Counted from the first letter of the stretch, positions 17,963 through 28,404 are shown. The stretch is DNA of 37,414 bases from Pseudomonas sp. PB106 (GCF_009764645.1 NZ_RWIM01000031.1:1-37414), one strand, 5' to 3'. Translations and numbers: made by a program. Notes: generated by a model not told the origin, from the letters alone.

Positions 17963-18670
17963 ATGAACTCGATTTCCCGTGCAGTACCCGAAGTGGCCCT
18001 GCAAGCGATCCGTAAACTGATCACCGAACAGGGTTTCGGCGCGGGCGATGCCTTGCCGTCGCAACGGGATCTGGCGTTGCAACTGGGCGTGAGTCGGGCG
18101 TCGTTGCGGGAGGCGCTGTCGTCGCTGAGTGCGCTGGGTGTGGTCAGTATTCAGCCGGGTAAAGGCGTGTTCGTGCAGGCGCCGGTGGAATTGTCGCGCG
18201 GCGAAAACGCACCGGGCTGGTCATTCGCTGCGCAGGCTTCGCCGCTGGACATCTTTCAATTGCGCTATGCGCTGGAAGGTTTTGCCGCCGGGCTGGCGGC
18301 GGTGACGTTGAGCACGTTTGATCTGGATGCGCTGGAAGACAATGTCGCGGCCATGCGCGAGCAATTGAAGGCTGGCGACTTTGAAGCGGCGGCGAAACTC
18401 GACTTCGAATTTCACCGACGGATCCTGCTGGCCAGCGGCAATCAGGCGATGCTGAGCATCCTCACCAATAGCGCCGAGATGTTTCTGGAAAGCCAGAAAC
18501 TACCGTTCATCCGCGCCGAACGTGCCATGGAAACCTGGCAGGAACACCGCAAGATCCTCCGCGCCCTCGCACGCCGGGCCTCGGGCGCGGCGCAGAAAGC
18601 CATGCAGGAACACGTGCGCAACGCGGCCCTGCGCACCGGAATCGCCTTCATCGCCCCCGCCACGGCGTGA
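17963..18670 (+). CDS. GntR/FadR-family transcriptional regulator
   Basis: A 235-residue regulator. The N-terminal winged helix has GDALPSQRDLALQLGVSRASLREAL (residues 28-52), the typical GntR recognition region, then GVVSIQPGKGVFV. The C-terminal FCD ligand domain keeps the expected metal ligands D147, H151, H195 and H217. FCD regulators sense organic acids, amino acids or sugar acids and usually control the gene next door. Here that is the divergent ABC importer, so it is probably its local repressor. No strong ribosome site precedes ATG 17963. Confidence 0.9.
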   Translation: MNSISRAVPEVALQAIRKLITEQGFGAGDALPSQRDLALQLGVSRASLREALSSLSALGVVSIQPGKGVFVQAPVELSRGENAPGWSFAAQASPLDIFQLRYALEGFAAGLAAVTLSTFDLDALEDNVAAMREQLKAGDFEAAAKLDFEFHRRILLASGNQAMLSILTNSAEMFLESQKLPFIRAERAMETWQEHRKILRALARRASGAAQKAMQEHVRNAALRTGIAFIAPATA

Positions 18671-18725
18671 CTTGAGCTATACCCAAACTCATCGAGTGCC
18701 ATAGCAAGACTCAATCAACTGCGGC

Positions 18726-18754
18726 TTCCTGAACAAGGGAAGGGCGGCTATGAT
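18726..18754 (+). promoter_or_regulatory. candidate trxA promoter
   Basis: -10 TATGAT at 18749-18754 with a weak -35 TTCCTG at 18726-18731, spacer 17 nt. It lies 36 nt before the trxA ATG. Confidence 0.4.
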
Positions 18755-18790
18755 GGGCCACGTTTTTTTGCTTACAACCTGGAGAATTCC

Positions 18791-19120
18791 ATGAGCAGCG
18801 ATCTTATCAAGCACGTCACCGACGCTAGCTTCGAGCAGGAAGTTTTGAAAGCCGAGGGTCCAGTGCTGGTCGATTACTGGGCTGAATGGTGTGGCCCATG
18901 CAAAATGATCGCTCCAGTTCTGGACGACATTGCAGCTACCTACGAAGGCAAGCTGACCATCGCCAAACTGAACATCGACGAAAACCAGGAAACCCCGGCC
19001 AAGCATGGCGTGCGTGGTATCCCGACCTTGATGCTGTTCAAGAACGGTGAAGTCGCTGCGACCAAAGTCGGCGCTCTGTCGAAGTCGCAACTGGCTGCTT
19101 TCCTCGACGCCAACATCTAA
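18791..19120 (+). CDS. trxA: thioredoxin 1
   Basis: A 109-residue cytosolic dithiol-disulfide oxidoreductase that keeps protein thiols reduced using NADPH through thioredoxin reductase. The active site WCGPC has C34 and C37. The cis-proline block [11 protein letters not shown] and the buried Asp in LVDYWA are typical. GGAG lies just before ATG 18791. It stands alone between the FadR-type gene and rho, with its own terminator. Confidence 0.97.
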   Translation: MSSDLIKHVTDASFEQEVLKAEGPVLVDYWAEWCGPCKMIAPVLDDIAATYEGKLTIAKLNIDENQETPAKHGVRGIPTLMLFKNGEVAATKVGALSKSQLAAFLDANI

Positions 19121-19142
19121 GCGTCGCTGTAAAGTGCCCGAA

Positions 19143-19171
19143 AAAAAGCCCCGCAAATAGCGGGGCTTTTT
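19143..19171. terminator. intrinsic terminator after trxA
   Basis: Perfect 12-bp stem AAAAAGCCCCGC / GCGGGGCTTTTT with a 5-nt loop, 23 nt after the trxA stop. Confidence 0.92.
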
Positions 19172-19369
19172 GCGTATTCAGGGCTAGACGCTCCGAAACT
19201 CAGGTGGTACATTCGGCCCCGCACTGGTTTCTCCACTGCCCCCTGCTAGCCGTCGCCGACGCACTCCTTTTCGAATAAGTTCGCGATCCTGTCGCCTTCT
19301 CCGCGGCGCGGCCTCATTAAGCCAAAAGCTTAATTTCCCCCCCTCCATAAATGATTACGTCATTCCTAT
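19172..19369 (+). promoter_or_regulatory. rho leader region
   Basis: This gap between the trxA terminator and rho is pyrimidine-rich (for example TTTCTCCACTGCCCCCTGC and TTTCCCCCCCTCC). It holds a 6-bp perfect dyad TTAAGC/GCTTAA at 19317-19333 and no purine-rich ribosome site before the rho ATG. A C-rich, G-poor leader is what Rho binds, so autogenous control as known for E. coli rho is plausible. Confidence 0.5.

Positions 19370-19383
<14 letters not shown>
19351..19383 (+). other. possible 10-codon upstream ORF overlapping the rho start
   Basis: ATG at 19351 reads [10 protein letters not shown] and stops at TGA 19381-19383, 11-14 nt past the start of rho in another frame. It has no clear ribosome site either. 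It may be chance, or it may couple or dampen rho translation. Confidence 0.25.
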
Positions 19384-20629
<1,246 letters not shown>

Positions 20630-20648
20630 CATCGCAGACTGAGCCGAT

Positions 20649-20680
20649 AAAAATGGCGTCCCCTCGGGGACGCCATTTTT
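20649..20680. terminator. intrinsic terminator after rho
   Basis: 15-bp stem AAAAATGGCGTCCCC / GGGGACGCCATTTTT with a very tight TC loop (a 4-nt loop if the closing pair opens), followed by more T. Confidence 0.9.
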
Positions 20681-20826
20681 TTGCGCGGATTTTGTCCGGG
20701 CAATGGGACGTTGGCGATCTGGTAAGGTCTGTGCCTTGCAGAATGAGCAACAGCGTACGTGACCGTTTCCGGGCAAGAGAATCCGGCTGTACAAATAATA
20801 ACCAACTGATTGGCATTAAAGATTTT

Positions 20827-22824
20827 ATGAGCACACTCGCTTATCGAAGGGATATCGACGGCTTGCGGGCAGTCGCGGTCATCGCCGTGGTCCTGTTCCA
20901 TTTTGGCGTCCCGGGTTTTACCGGCGGTTTTGTCGGCGTGGACGTGTTCTTCGTGATCTCCGGCTACCTCATCACCTCGATCATCTGGAACCAGCGTCAG
21001 GCTGGGCGTTTCAGCTTTGTCGAATTCTGGGCACGCCGTGCGCGGCGGATTCTGCCGGCGCTGTTTGCGATGATCGTCGCCGTGCTGGCGGTAGGCTGGT
21101 TCCTGATGGCGCCCAAGGATTACGAAGAACTGGGGCGCTCGGTGCGCTATCAGGTGTTGTTCGTTTCGAACATCCTGTTCATGCGTCAGGATGGCTATTT
21201 CGACGTCGCCTCTGACCTCAAGCCGATGTTGCACACCTGGTCGCTGGCGGTTGAAGAGCAGTTCTACATTATCTTCCCGCTGTTGCTGACTTTGCTGTCG
21301 AGCCGCTTGAAACACTGGCGGCTGGCGCTGTTTGGCGTGTTGCTGGTGTCTTTCGGCCTGAGCGTCTGGGCGGTCAGTCACCATCCTGAGAAAGCTTTCT
21401 TTCTGCTGCCGATGCGCGCCTGGGAGTTGTTGGCCGGGGCCATGCTGGCGGTCGCGCCGCAGCATGCCTGGCGCCTGAAGCCGATGGCCGCGCAAGGGCT
21501 GAGCCTGCTCGGCATGGGCTTGATCCTGCTGGCGGTGTTCGGCTACGACAATGCCACGCCATTTCCCGGTGCGGCGGCGCTGCTGCCGGTGCTCGGTGTG
21601 GTGCTGCTGATTTTTGCCAACGGTCATCGCCAGACGGTGGTTGGTCAATTTCTGAGCAGTAAAGTGATGGTCGGTTTTGGCCTGATCTCCTACTCCTGGT
21701 ACCTGTGGCACTGGCCGGTGTTCGTGTTTTCCAGTTACGCCAGCGTCGACGAGACCAGTGCACTGGACAGCGCCGGGCTGATCCTGCTGACGCTGGTGCT
21801 CGGTTACCTGTCGTGGAAATTCATTGAAACGCCGTTCCGCGAGCGTCGTTTGCTCGCCGGTCGTCGGCCGATTCTGCTTGCCGGTGCCTTGGGTGTGCTG
21901 GTGCTGGCGCTGGCCGGACAAACCCTGCGCTGGACCGATGGCTTGCCGTGGCGCCTGTCTGATCAGGCCCTGCAATATGCCCGAGGTCACGACTGGCGGC
22001 CGGAGTTGATGGCCTGTCTGGCCGACGACAAGACGCCTGACGACAAGTTGTTCTGTCATTTTGGCGTTGCCGACTTGCCTGCGCAGGCGATGGTCTGGGG
22101 CGACAGTCATGCGACGGCGCTGATTCCGGTGTTCGACGACGGTGCCAAGGCTCACGATGTCAGCGTGATTCTCGCCAGCTCCCCCGGCTGCATCCCGGTG
22201 GAAGGTCTCGAGCATGGCCCGGTGTGTGCGCACTTCAACCGCCGCATCGAGCAGGCGCTGAAAGAGAAAAGCGTCAGCGATGTGGTGCTGGTCGCGCGCT
22301 GGAGCCTGTACCTCTATGGCGACGCCAATGGCGACCTGGGCCACGTGCTCAGAACTCCCGACGGTCGTTACGATCGCGCCAATGCCGAGCAACGTCTGGC
22401 CGCTGGCCTGCGTGCGCGGGTTGCGCAACTGCGTGCCAGTGGGCATCGGGTCTGGCTGGTCAAAGAGGCGCCGTTGCAGCCGTTCAGCCCGCCGTATCGC
22501 CTGACGCGACTGGCGATGCTGGATCGTTCGGTCGAGGGCGTTGGGCAACAGGTTGCCGTCCACCACGAACGTCAGGTGTTCATCAGCCAGTTGTTCGCCG
22601 AGCTGGGCAAAGACCCGGCGGTGCATGTGGTCGACCCGGCACCACGGCTGTGCGATGAGCGCGGTCTGTGTCACGCCGAACTCGATGGCTACTCGCTGTA
22701 CACCGACGACAATCACCTCTCGGAGGTCGGCGCGCGGCTGGTAGCACCGATCATGGAACCGTTGTTCATCAACCTGCAGAGCCGGGAAAACCCCGGCAAA
22801 GCCCGGACGAATGCAGCCAAGTAA
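20827..22824 (+). CDS. membrane O-acyltransferase (OafA/YrhL type) with SGNH domain
   Basis: A 665-residue protein. The acyltransferase-3 membrane domain (about residues 1-370, ten helices) begins YRRDIDGLRAVAVIAVVLFH with the catalytic-type His, followed by GGFVGVDVFFVISGYLIT and WSLAVEEQFY. A periplasmic SGNH domain follows, with GDSH (S427, H428) and the DDNH block (D627, H630). Such fusions move acetyl or other acyl groups across the inner membrane onto cell-surface glycans. The target is unknown. ATG 20827 gives the family start; an in-frame ATG at 20743 is possible, but neither has a strong ribosome site. It sits between rho and ubiD, as I recall in other pseudomonads. Confidence 0.9.
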   Translation: MSTLAYRRDIDGLRAVAVIAVVLFHFGVPGFTGGFVGVDVFFVISGYLITSIIWNQRQAGRFSFVEFWARRARRILPALFAMIVAVLAVGWFLMAPKDYEELGRSVRYQVLFVSNILFMRQDGYFDVASDLKPMLHTWSLAVEEQFYIIFPLLLTLLSSRLKHWRLALFGVLLVSFGLSVWAVSHHPEKAFFLLPMRAWELLAGAMLAVAPQHAWRLKPMAAQGLSLLGMGLILLAVFGYDNATPFPGAAALLPVLGVVLLIFANGHRQTVVGQFLSSKVMVGFGLISYSWYLWHWPVFVFSSYASVDETSALDSAGLILLTLVLGYLSWKFIETPFRERRLLAGRRPILLAGALGVLVLALAGQTLRWTDGLPWRLSDQALQYARGHDWRPELMACLADDKTPDDKLFCHFGVADLPAQAMVWGDSHATALIPVFDDGAKAHDVSVILASSPGCIPVEGLEHGPVCAHFNRRIEQALKEKSVSDVVLVARWSLYLYGDANGDLGHVLRTPDGRYDRANAEQRLAAGLRARVAQLRASGHRVWLVKEAPLQPFSPPYRLTRLAMLDRSVEGVGQQVAVHHERQVFISQLFAELGKDPAVHVVDPAPRLCDERGLCHAELDGYSLYTDDNHLSEVGARLVAPIMEPLFINLQSRENPGKARTNAAK

Positions 22825-22893
22825 GCAGCGACAGGCTGCCACAGGGCTGCAGAGCAGGTAGGATGTACGCCTATTTTGAGGGTGCCATCGTCA

Positions 22894-24360
22894 ATGAAAT
22901 TCAAGGATCTTCGGGATTTCGTGCAGCAGCTTGAGCAGCGCGGAGAGTTGAAACGCATCCAGATTCCCGTCTCGCCGGTGCTGGAGATGACTGAGGTGTG
23001 TGACCGCACGCTGCGGGCCAAGGGCCCGGCGCTGCTGTTCGAGAAGCCGACCGGCTACGACATTCCGGTGCTCGGTAACCTGTTCGGCACCCCTGAACGG
23101 GTGGCCATGGGCATGGGCGCCGAGTCGGTCAGCGAGCTGCGCGAAATCGGCAAGCTGCTGGCGTTCCTCAAGGAGCCGGAGCCGCCTAAGGGCTTGAAAG
23201 ACGCGTGGTCGAAGCTGCCGATCTTCCGCAAGATCATCTCGATGGCGCCGAAAGTCGTCAAAGACGCGGTGTGCCAGGAAGTGGTCATCGAAGGCGACGA
23301 CGTCGATCTGGCGATGTTGCCGGTACAGACCTGCTGGCCGGGCGATGTCGGCCCGCTGATCACCTGGGGCCTGACCGTCACCAAAGGCCCGAACAAGGAA
23401 CGCCAGAACCTCGGCATCTACCGTCAGCAAGTGATCGGTCGCAACAAGGTGATCATGCGCTGGCTCAGCCACCGTGGCGGCGCGCTGGACTATCGCGAAT
23501 GGTGCGAAAAGCATCCGGGCCAGCCGTTCCCGGTGTCCGTGGCATTGGGTGCGGATCCAGCGACTATCCTCGGCGCCGTGACGCCAGTGCCGGACAGCCT
23601 TTCCGAGTACGCTTTCGCCGGTCTCTTGCGCGGTAACCGTACCGAACTGGTCAAGTGCCGTGGCAACGACCTGCAAGTGCCGGCCACCGCCGAGATCATC
23701 CTCGAAGGCGTGATCCATCCGGGCGAAATGGCCGATGAAGGCCCGTACGGCGACCACACCGGCTACTACAACGAAGTCGACAGCTTCCCGGTGTTCACCG
23801 TCGAACGCATCACCCACCGGATCAAACCGATCTACCACAGCACCTACACCGGCCGTCCGCCGGATGAGCCGGCGATCCTCGGTGTGGCGCTGAACGAAGT
23901 GTTCGTGCCGATCCTGCAGAAGCAGTTCCCGGAGATCACCGACTTCTACCTGCCGCCGGAAGGCTGCTCGTACCGCATGGCCATTGTGACCATGAAGAAG
24001 TCGTATCCGGGGCATGCCAAGCGCGTGATGCTCGGTGTCTGGTCGTTTTTGCGACAGTTCATGTATACCAAATTCGTTATCGTCACCGACGACGATATCA
24101 ACGCCCGCGACTGGAACGACGTGATCTGGGCCATCACCACGCGCATGGACCCCAAGCGCGATACGGTGATGATCGATAACACGCCGATCGACTACCTCGA
24201 CTTCGCCTCGCCGATCTCCGGCCTGGGTTCGAAAATGGGCCTCGATGCCACCCACAAGTGGCCGGGCGAAACCACTCGCGAGTGGGGCCGCGTGATCGTC
24301 AAGGACGACGCCGTCACCCAGCGGATCGATGCCATCTGGAATCAGTTAGGAATAGATTGA
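22894..24360 (+). CDS. ubiD: UbiD, 4-hydroxy-3-polyprenylbenzoate decarboxylase
   Basis: Prenylated-FMN-dependent decarboxylase of ubiquinone biosynthesis, 488 residues. Family blocks are [34 protein letters not shown] (prFMN and metal side), [22 protein letters not shown] with active-site Arg/Glu residues, and [10 protein letters not shown]. The ATG at 22894 is preferred over an in-frame start 18 nt upstream because it matches the family N-terminus and follows GAGGG. Its TGA overlaps the ATG of the next gene by one base, so the two are translated together. UbiX, needed to make prFMN, is not in this window. Confidence 0.97.
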   Translation: MKFKDLRDFVQQLEQRGELKRIQIPVSPVLEMTEVCDRTLRAKGPALLFEKPTGYDIPVLGNLFGTPERVAMGMGAESVSELREIGKLLAFLKEPEPPKGLKDAWSKLPIFRKIISMAPKVVKDAVCQEVVIEGDDVDLAMLPVQTCWPGDVGPLITWGLTVTKGPNKERQNLGIYRQQVIGRNKVIMRWLSHRGGALDYREWCEKHPGQPFPVSVALGADPATILGAVTPVPDSLSEYAFAGLLRGNRTELVKCRGNDLQVPATAEIILEGVIHPGEMADEGPYGDHTGYYNEVDSFPVFTVERITHRIKPIYHSTYTGRPPDEPAILGVALNEVFVPILQKQFPEITDFYLPPEGCSYRMAIVTMKKSYPGHAKRVMLGVWSFLRQFMYTKFVIVTDDDINARDWNDVIWAITTRMDPKRDTVMIDNTPIDYLDFASPISGLGSKMGLDATHKWPGETTREWGRVIVKDDAVTQRIDAIWNQLGID

Positions 24361-25328
24361 TGCGTGTAACCCTGCAGCCCTCCGGAGCAGTGCTCGAGAT
24401 ACAGCCCGGTGAGCGGATTCTCGATGGTGCGCGGCGCCTGGGCTACGAATGCCCGCAAAGCTGCCGCAACGGCAATTGTCACGTGTGTGCGGCGCTGCTG
24501 GTCGAAGGCCGCGTCGCCCAGGACGGCAAGGTGCGCGATCACGGCGAGTTCTACACTTGCATAGCCGAGCCGCTGGAAGACTGCGTCCTGCTGTGGGATG
24601 GCGTGCTCGCGCTGGGAGAGCTGCCGGTGCGTAGCCTGTCGTGTCAGGTGATCGAATGCCGCGACGTCGGCGGCGACACCTGGCGCGTGCGTCTGCGTGC
24701 GCCGGCCGGCAAGCCACCGCGCTATCACGCCGGGCAGTATTTGATGATCGAACGCGAGAGCGGCGAGAAATCGGCGTTCTCCATGGCCTCGGCGCCGCAC
24801 GGTGGTCGTGATCTGGAAATCCATGTGCTGGCGCGCGAAGCCAGTGCACTGAGCCTGATCGAACAGCTGCAACGCAACGCGATGGTGCGCGTCGAGCTGC
24901 CGTTCGGCGATACGCATCTGGCCGAGCTGCCTGACGGGCCGCTGGTGCTGGTTGCCGCTGGCACCGGGATGGGCCAGATTCACGCGCTGATCGAACACTG
25001 CCGCGCCAATGGCTTCAAACATCCCGTGCATCTGTACTGGGGCGTGCGTCGTCCGGAAGATTTCTACGAGATCGAACATTGGGACGAATGGCTGAAGCTG
25101 CCCAACCTGTTCCTGCACAAAGTCGTCAGCGATCAATGCGGCTGGGAAGGACGCTGCGGCATGCTGCACGAGGCGGTCTGTGAGGACTTCCCCGATCTGA
25201 AACCCTTGCACGTCTACGCCAGCGGCTCGCCGGCGATGGTCTACGGCACGCTGGACGCATTGGTTGAAGCGGGAATGGACGCTCATCAAATGCGCGCCGA
25301 TGTATTTGCCTACGCGCCCCGCTCTTGA
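24360..25328 (+). CDS. [2Fe-2S] ferredoxin-flavin reductase (Fre/CDP-glucoseen reductase-like)
   Basis: A 322-residue electron-transfer protein. The N-terminal plant-type ferredoxin has a cluster motif C35-x4-C40-x2-C43 and C67. An FNR-like FAD domain follows (RYHAGQYLMI ... KSAFSMAS; the usual Arg of RxYS is not obvious) and then an NAD domain (LVLVAAGTGMGQIHALIEH; VYASGSPAMV). Often annotated as CDP-6-deoxy-glucoseen reductase, but its fixed place behind ubiD argues for another job. E. coli has fre next to ubiD. A plausible role is making reduced FMN for prFMN formation by UbiX, or feeding electrons to ubiquinone hydroxylation (inference). Confidence 0.88.
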   Translation: MRVTLQPSGAVLEIQPGERILDGARRLGYECPQSCRNGNCHVCAALLVEGRVAQDGKVRDHGEFYTCIAEPLEDCVLLWDGVLALGELPVRSLSCQVIECRDVGGDTWRVRLRAPAGKPPRYHAGQYLMIERESGEKSAFSMASAPHGGRDLEIHVLAREASALSLIEQLQRNAMVRVELPFGDTHLAELPDGPLVLVAAGTGMGQIHALIEHCRANGFKHPVHLYWGVRRPEDFYEIEHWDEWLKLPNLFLHKVVSDQCGWEGRCGMLHEAVCEDFPDLKPLHVYASGSPAMVYGTLDALVEAGMDAHQMRADVFAYAPRS

Positions 25329-25537
25329 GCCTCACGCCTGAATCGTTATAACTCCCTATATAGCCGATCGGTATTTATGTAATTGCATAAATGCCGCTAG
25401 GTTATATATCAATCAGGCAATCAATTAAGAACTGTGCCATGGCACTTAAATTGCCTTAAAACATATGTGCCTTATTGTTACAGCGGTGCGTTCTATTAAG
25501 TAATTCTTCACCCGCGGGGAGCTGAACGCTATTCGCC
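25329..25537. promoter_or_regulatory. AT-rich intergenic region with two palindromes
   Basis: This 209-bp gap is much richer in A+T than its surroundings. It holds a 20-bp near-perfect dyad at 25373-25392 (ATTTATG, 6-nt centre, CATAAAT) and a perfect 12-bp palindrome GTGCCATGGCAC at 25434-25445. It probably carries the chaC promoter and operators; I cannot assign a regulator. Confidence 0.4.
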
Positions 25538-26206
25538 ATGAGCGCCATTGAGAACGCTTTTCTGAATTTGAATTACCCTCCGCGGCTCGATCTTGGGCCG
25601 CAGCTGACGCACGAACAACTTCTCGCTTCCATGCAATCGACCATGGCGCGCCACAAGGGCGGGCCGGTGTGGCTGTTCGCGTATGGTTCGCTGATCTGGC
25701 GGCCGGAGTGTTCGGCGGTGGAGCGGGTGCGCGGACGTGTGCACGGCTACCATCGCGGCTTGTACCTGTGGTCGCACGAGCATCGCGGCACGCCGGAAAT
25801 GCCCGGTCTGGTATTTGGTCTGGATCGCGGCGGTTCGTGCAGCGGCTTCGCTTATCGCTTGCCCGAAGACAATCTCGATGGCGCGCTGTATGCGCTGTGG
25901 AAACGCGAGATGCCGGTGCCATCCTATCGGCCACACTGGCTCAACTGCCGTCTCGCCGACGGTAGCCAGGTGCAGGCCTTGGGATTTGTCTTGGAGCGGC
26001 ACCTGCCCAGCTATGCCGGCAACTTGCCGGATCACGTGCTGAGCCAGGTGTTCGAAAGCGCCAGCGGGCGTTACGGCACGACTCGCGATTATGTCGAGCA
26101 GACCGCCCACGCCCTGCGCAGCCACGCCATGCCAGACCGCAATCTGGAGGCGCGGCTCAAACGCTGCCAATCAAAAGCCGATCAGGCGATGGCTTCGCGG
26201 CTCTGA
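25538..26206 (+). CDS. chaC: ChaC-family gamma-glutamylcyclotransferase
   Basis: A 222-residue cytosolic enzyme that splits glutathione to 5-oxoproline and Cys-Gly. It has the family signature [13 protein letters not shown], a [10 protein letters not shown] block, and [15 protein letters not shown] later ALWKREM segment supplies the expected active-site Glu. Length fits bacterial ChaC. The only purine-rich tract (GGGGAG) is about 14 nt before the ATG, rather far. It lies behind an AT-rich control region. Its last 25 bp overlap the end of convergent glpT. Confidence 0.9.
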   Translation: MSAIENAFLNLNYPPRLDLGPQLTHEQLLASMQSTMARHKGGPVWLFAYGSLIWRPECSAVERVRGRVHGYHRGLYLWSHEHRGTPEMPGLVFGLDRGGSCSGFAYRLPEDNLDGALYALWKREMPVPSYRPHWLNCRLADGSQVQALGFVLERHLPSYAGNLPDHVLSQVFESASGRYGTTRDYVEQTAHALRSHAMPDRNLEARLKRCQSKADQAMASRL

Positions 26207-27531
26207 CTGATGGCTTTTTTGTGCCACAAGGTGGGAGCCAGGCAAACCATTGCCATGATGCAGCCGCCCACCAGCAGCACGAAACCACCGTCCCAACCGA
26301 AATGGTCCACGGTGTAGCCCATCGCTGCACTGGCTGCGACCGAACCACCCAGATAACCAAACAGACCGGTGAAGCCTGCCGCAGTGCCGGCGGCTTTCTT
26401 CGGAGCCAGTTCCAGCGCCTGCAAGCCGGTCAGCATGACCGGCCCATAGATCAGAAAGCCGATGGAAAACAGCGCGATCATGTCGATGGTCGGGTTGCCA
26501 GGCGGGTTGAGCCAGTAGACCAGCGTCGCCACGGTGACAAGCGCCATGAACACCATGCCGGTCAGGCCACGGTTGCCACGGAAGAGCTTGTCCGACATCC
26601 AGCCGCACAGCAGCGTGCCTGGAATACCGGCCCACTCGTAGAAGAAGTACGCCCACGACGTGGTGTCCACGGTGAAGTGTTTAGCTTCTTTCAGGTACGT
26701 CGGAGCCCAGTCAAGTACGCCATAGCGCAGCAGGTAGACGAAGACGTTCGCCATAGCGACGTACCAGAGCATTTTGTTGCGCAGCACGTACTTGACGAAA
26801 ATCTCCTTGGCGCTGAATTCGTCTTCGTGGCTGGCGTCGTAGCCTTCCGGGTAATCGTTCTTGTATTGCTCGATCGGTGGCAGGCCAACCGACTGCGGGG
26901 TATCGCGCATGGTGATGAAGGCAAACGCCGCCACACCCAAAGCCACTGCCGCGGGCACGTAGAAGGCCGCGTGCCAATCGTTGAACAGCCCCATACCAAT
27001 CAGGAACAGCGGGCCGATCAGGCCGCCGCCGACGTTGTGCGCCACGTTCCACACGGACACCACGCCGCCACGTTCCTTCTGCGACCACCAGTGCACCATG
27101 GTCCGGCCACTTGGCGGCCAACCCATGCCCTGAGCCCAGCCGTTGATGAACAACAGGATGAACATCATGGTCACGCTGGACGTTGCCCAAGGCGCGAAAC
27201 CGAACACGAACATCACCCCCGCCGAGACCAGCAGGCCGAATGGCAGGAAGAAGCGCGGGTTGGAGCGGTCGGACACCAGGCCCATGAGGAATTTCGACAA
27301 GCCGTACGCGATGGCGATGGCCGACATCGCCAGACCCAGGTCACCGCGGCTATAGCCTTCGTCGATCAGGTACGGCATGGCCAGCGAGAAGTTTTTGCGC
27401 AGCAGGTAATAACCCGCGTAGCCAATGAAAATACCGGCGAAGATCTGCCAGCGCAGGCGTCGGTACGTGCTGTCTATTTTTTCTTCAGGCAATGGAGCCT
27501 GATGTGCGGCAGGACGAAAGAAAGCAAACAT
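26182..27531 (-). CDS. glpT: glycerol-3-phosphate transporter
   Basis: A 449-residue major-facilitator antiporter that exchanges external glycerol-3-phosphate for internal phosphate; it also admits fosfomycin in related bacteria. The substrate-site residues of E. coli GlpT are conserved at the same numbers: R45 (YLLRKNFS), H165 (WNVAHN) and R269 (VYLLRYG). Twelve hydrophobic segments are apparent, with a charged loop around residues 222-245. A GGAG site lies before the ATG at 27531. Two GlpR-like dyads lie upstream. No other glp gene is near. Confidence 0.95.
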   Translation of the reverse strand: MFAFFRPAAHQAPLPEEKIDSTYRRLRWQIFAGIFIGYAGYYLLRKNFSLAMPYLIDEGYSRGDLGLAMSAIAIAYGLSKFLMGLVSDRSNPRFFLPFGLLVSAGVMFVFGFAPWATSSVTMMFILLFINGWAQGMGWPPSGRTMVHWWSQKERGGVVSVWNVAHNVGGGLIGPLFLIGMGLFNDWHAAFYVPAAVALGVAAFAFITMRDTPQSVGLPPIEQYKNDYPEGYDASHEDEFSAKEIFVKYVLRNKMLWYVAMANVFVYLLRYGVLDWAPTYLKEAKHFTVDTTSWAYFFYEWAGIPGTLLCGWMSDKLFRGNRGLTGMVFMALVTVATLVYWLNPPGNPTIDMIALFSIGFLIYGPVMLTGLQALELAPKKAAGTAAGFTGLFGYLGGSVAASAAMGYTVDHFGWDGGFVLLVGGCIMAMVCLAPTLWHKKAISQSREAIA

Positions 27532-27579
27532 TCAAGAGCTCCAGATTTCTTGTTTTGACTGCGGATGCGAATGTTACAG

Positions 27580-27593
27580 TTTCGTTACCGAAA
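27580..27593. promoter_or_regulatory. candidate GlpR operator 1
   Basis: TTTCGTTACCGAAA, a perfect 5-bp-arm dyad. Its core TTCGTTACCGAA closely fits the enterobacterial GlpR core TTCGWTAWCGAA. It lies 49 nt upstream of glpT. Confidence 0.55.
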
Positions 27594-27643
27594 ATAGCAC
27601 CGGTTCACATCGACCAAATAGGGGAAAATGTTGGAAGTCGCGC

Positions 27644-27657
27644 GTTCCTTTACGAAC
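27644..27657. promoter_or_regulatory. candidate GlpR operator 2
   Basis: GTTCCTTTACGAAC, a dyad with 4-bp arms, weaker match to the same TTCG/CGAA pattern, 51 bp beyond operator 1. Paired operators are common for GlpR. Confidence 0.4.
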
Positions 27658-27753
27658 CTGTCGCTCAGCTGTAAGAACGGGGCGTTTTTGTAGCGGTCGA
27701 GGCGTTGTGTCTTAGACTCGCGATCAATCCACCGACTGATCGCGCAGAGATAA

Positions 27754-28386
27754 ATGATGGCCCCGATGATTCGCAGGTTATTGCCACGATTGCTGATGGT
27801 GGTCGCCGTTACCGTTTCGGTTCTGGCACTGAGTTTTGCTCAGGGATCTGGCGGCTCGGGGCTGCGCAATGTCACCGTGCTGATCGTCCGTCACGCGGAA
27901 AAACCGGACGTGGGCCGGGAGCTAAACGCCCAAGGTCAACAGCGCGCTGCCGCCTACGCCGGCTATTTCGACCCGCTGAAACTGGGTGACGAAACACTCA
28001 CCCCGCAACGCCTGATCGCCACCGCTGACAGCGCGCAAAGCGTCCGCCCCCGTCAGACGCTGACGCCGTTGGCGCAACGCCTGCAACTGCCGATCGAACA
28101 GCCATTCGCCAATAACGACGTCGACAAACTGGTCAATCAACTGCGCGAAAGCAATCAGGCGAAAACCGTGCTGATCGCCTGGCACCACGGGCACATCAAC
28201 AAGCTCATCGGCGCATTCGGCGGCAATGGCCCGGCACTGATCGGCCAGCCGAAATGGCCGGTGGATGTTTATGACTGGCTGATTGTTTTGCGTTTCGACG
28301 ACAAGGGGCAGTTGCTTGAGTCGCGTAGTGAGAAGGTGCAGGAGCATCTGATGCCGGGCGATGTGGCGGGGTCGCCCGGCAATTGA
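27754..28386 (+). CDS. exported histidine-phosphatase-superfamily protein
   Basis: A 210-residue protein with an N-terminal signal or anchor (about residues 8-30) followed by a phosphoglycerate-mutase-like fold. The catalytic RHAEK motif has H47 as the expected phospho-acceptor. A later AWHHGHIN supplies the second active-site His. It therefore probably acts in the periplasm on a phosphate ester, substrate unknown. Two tandem ATG codons (27754, 27757) are possible starts. It is divergent from glpT across the GlpR-like dyads, so it could share that control. It converges on the quinone oxidoreductase 18 nt downstream. Confidence 0.82.
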   Translation: MMAPMIRRLLPRLLMVVAVTVSVLALSFAQGSGGSGLRNVTVLIVRHAEKPDVGRELNAQGQQRAAAYAGYFDPLKLGDETLTPQRLIATADSAQSVRPRQTLTPLAQRLQLPIEQPFANNDVDKLVNQLRESNQAKTVLIAWHHGHINKLIGAFGGNGPALIGQPKWPVDVYDWLIVLRFDDKGQLLESRSEKVQEHLMPGDVAGSPGN

Positions 28387-28404
28387 AGCGTTTTCGTCTT
28401 TTGA

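Noticed and set aside
14861..18670. Recent genomic island
   Set aside because: No integrase, tRNA, direct repeats or composition shift are visible; only synteny suggests an insertion.
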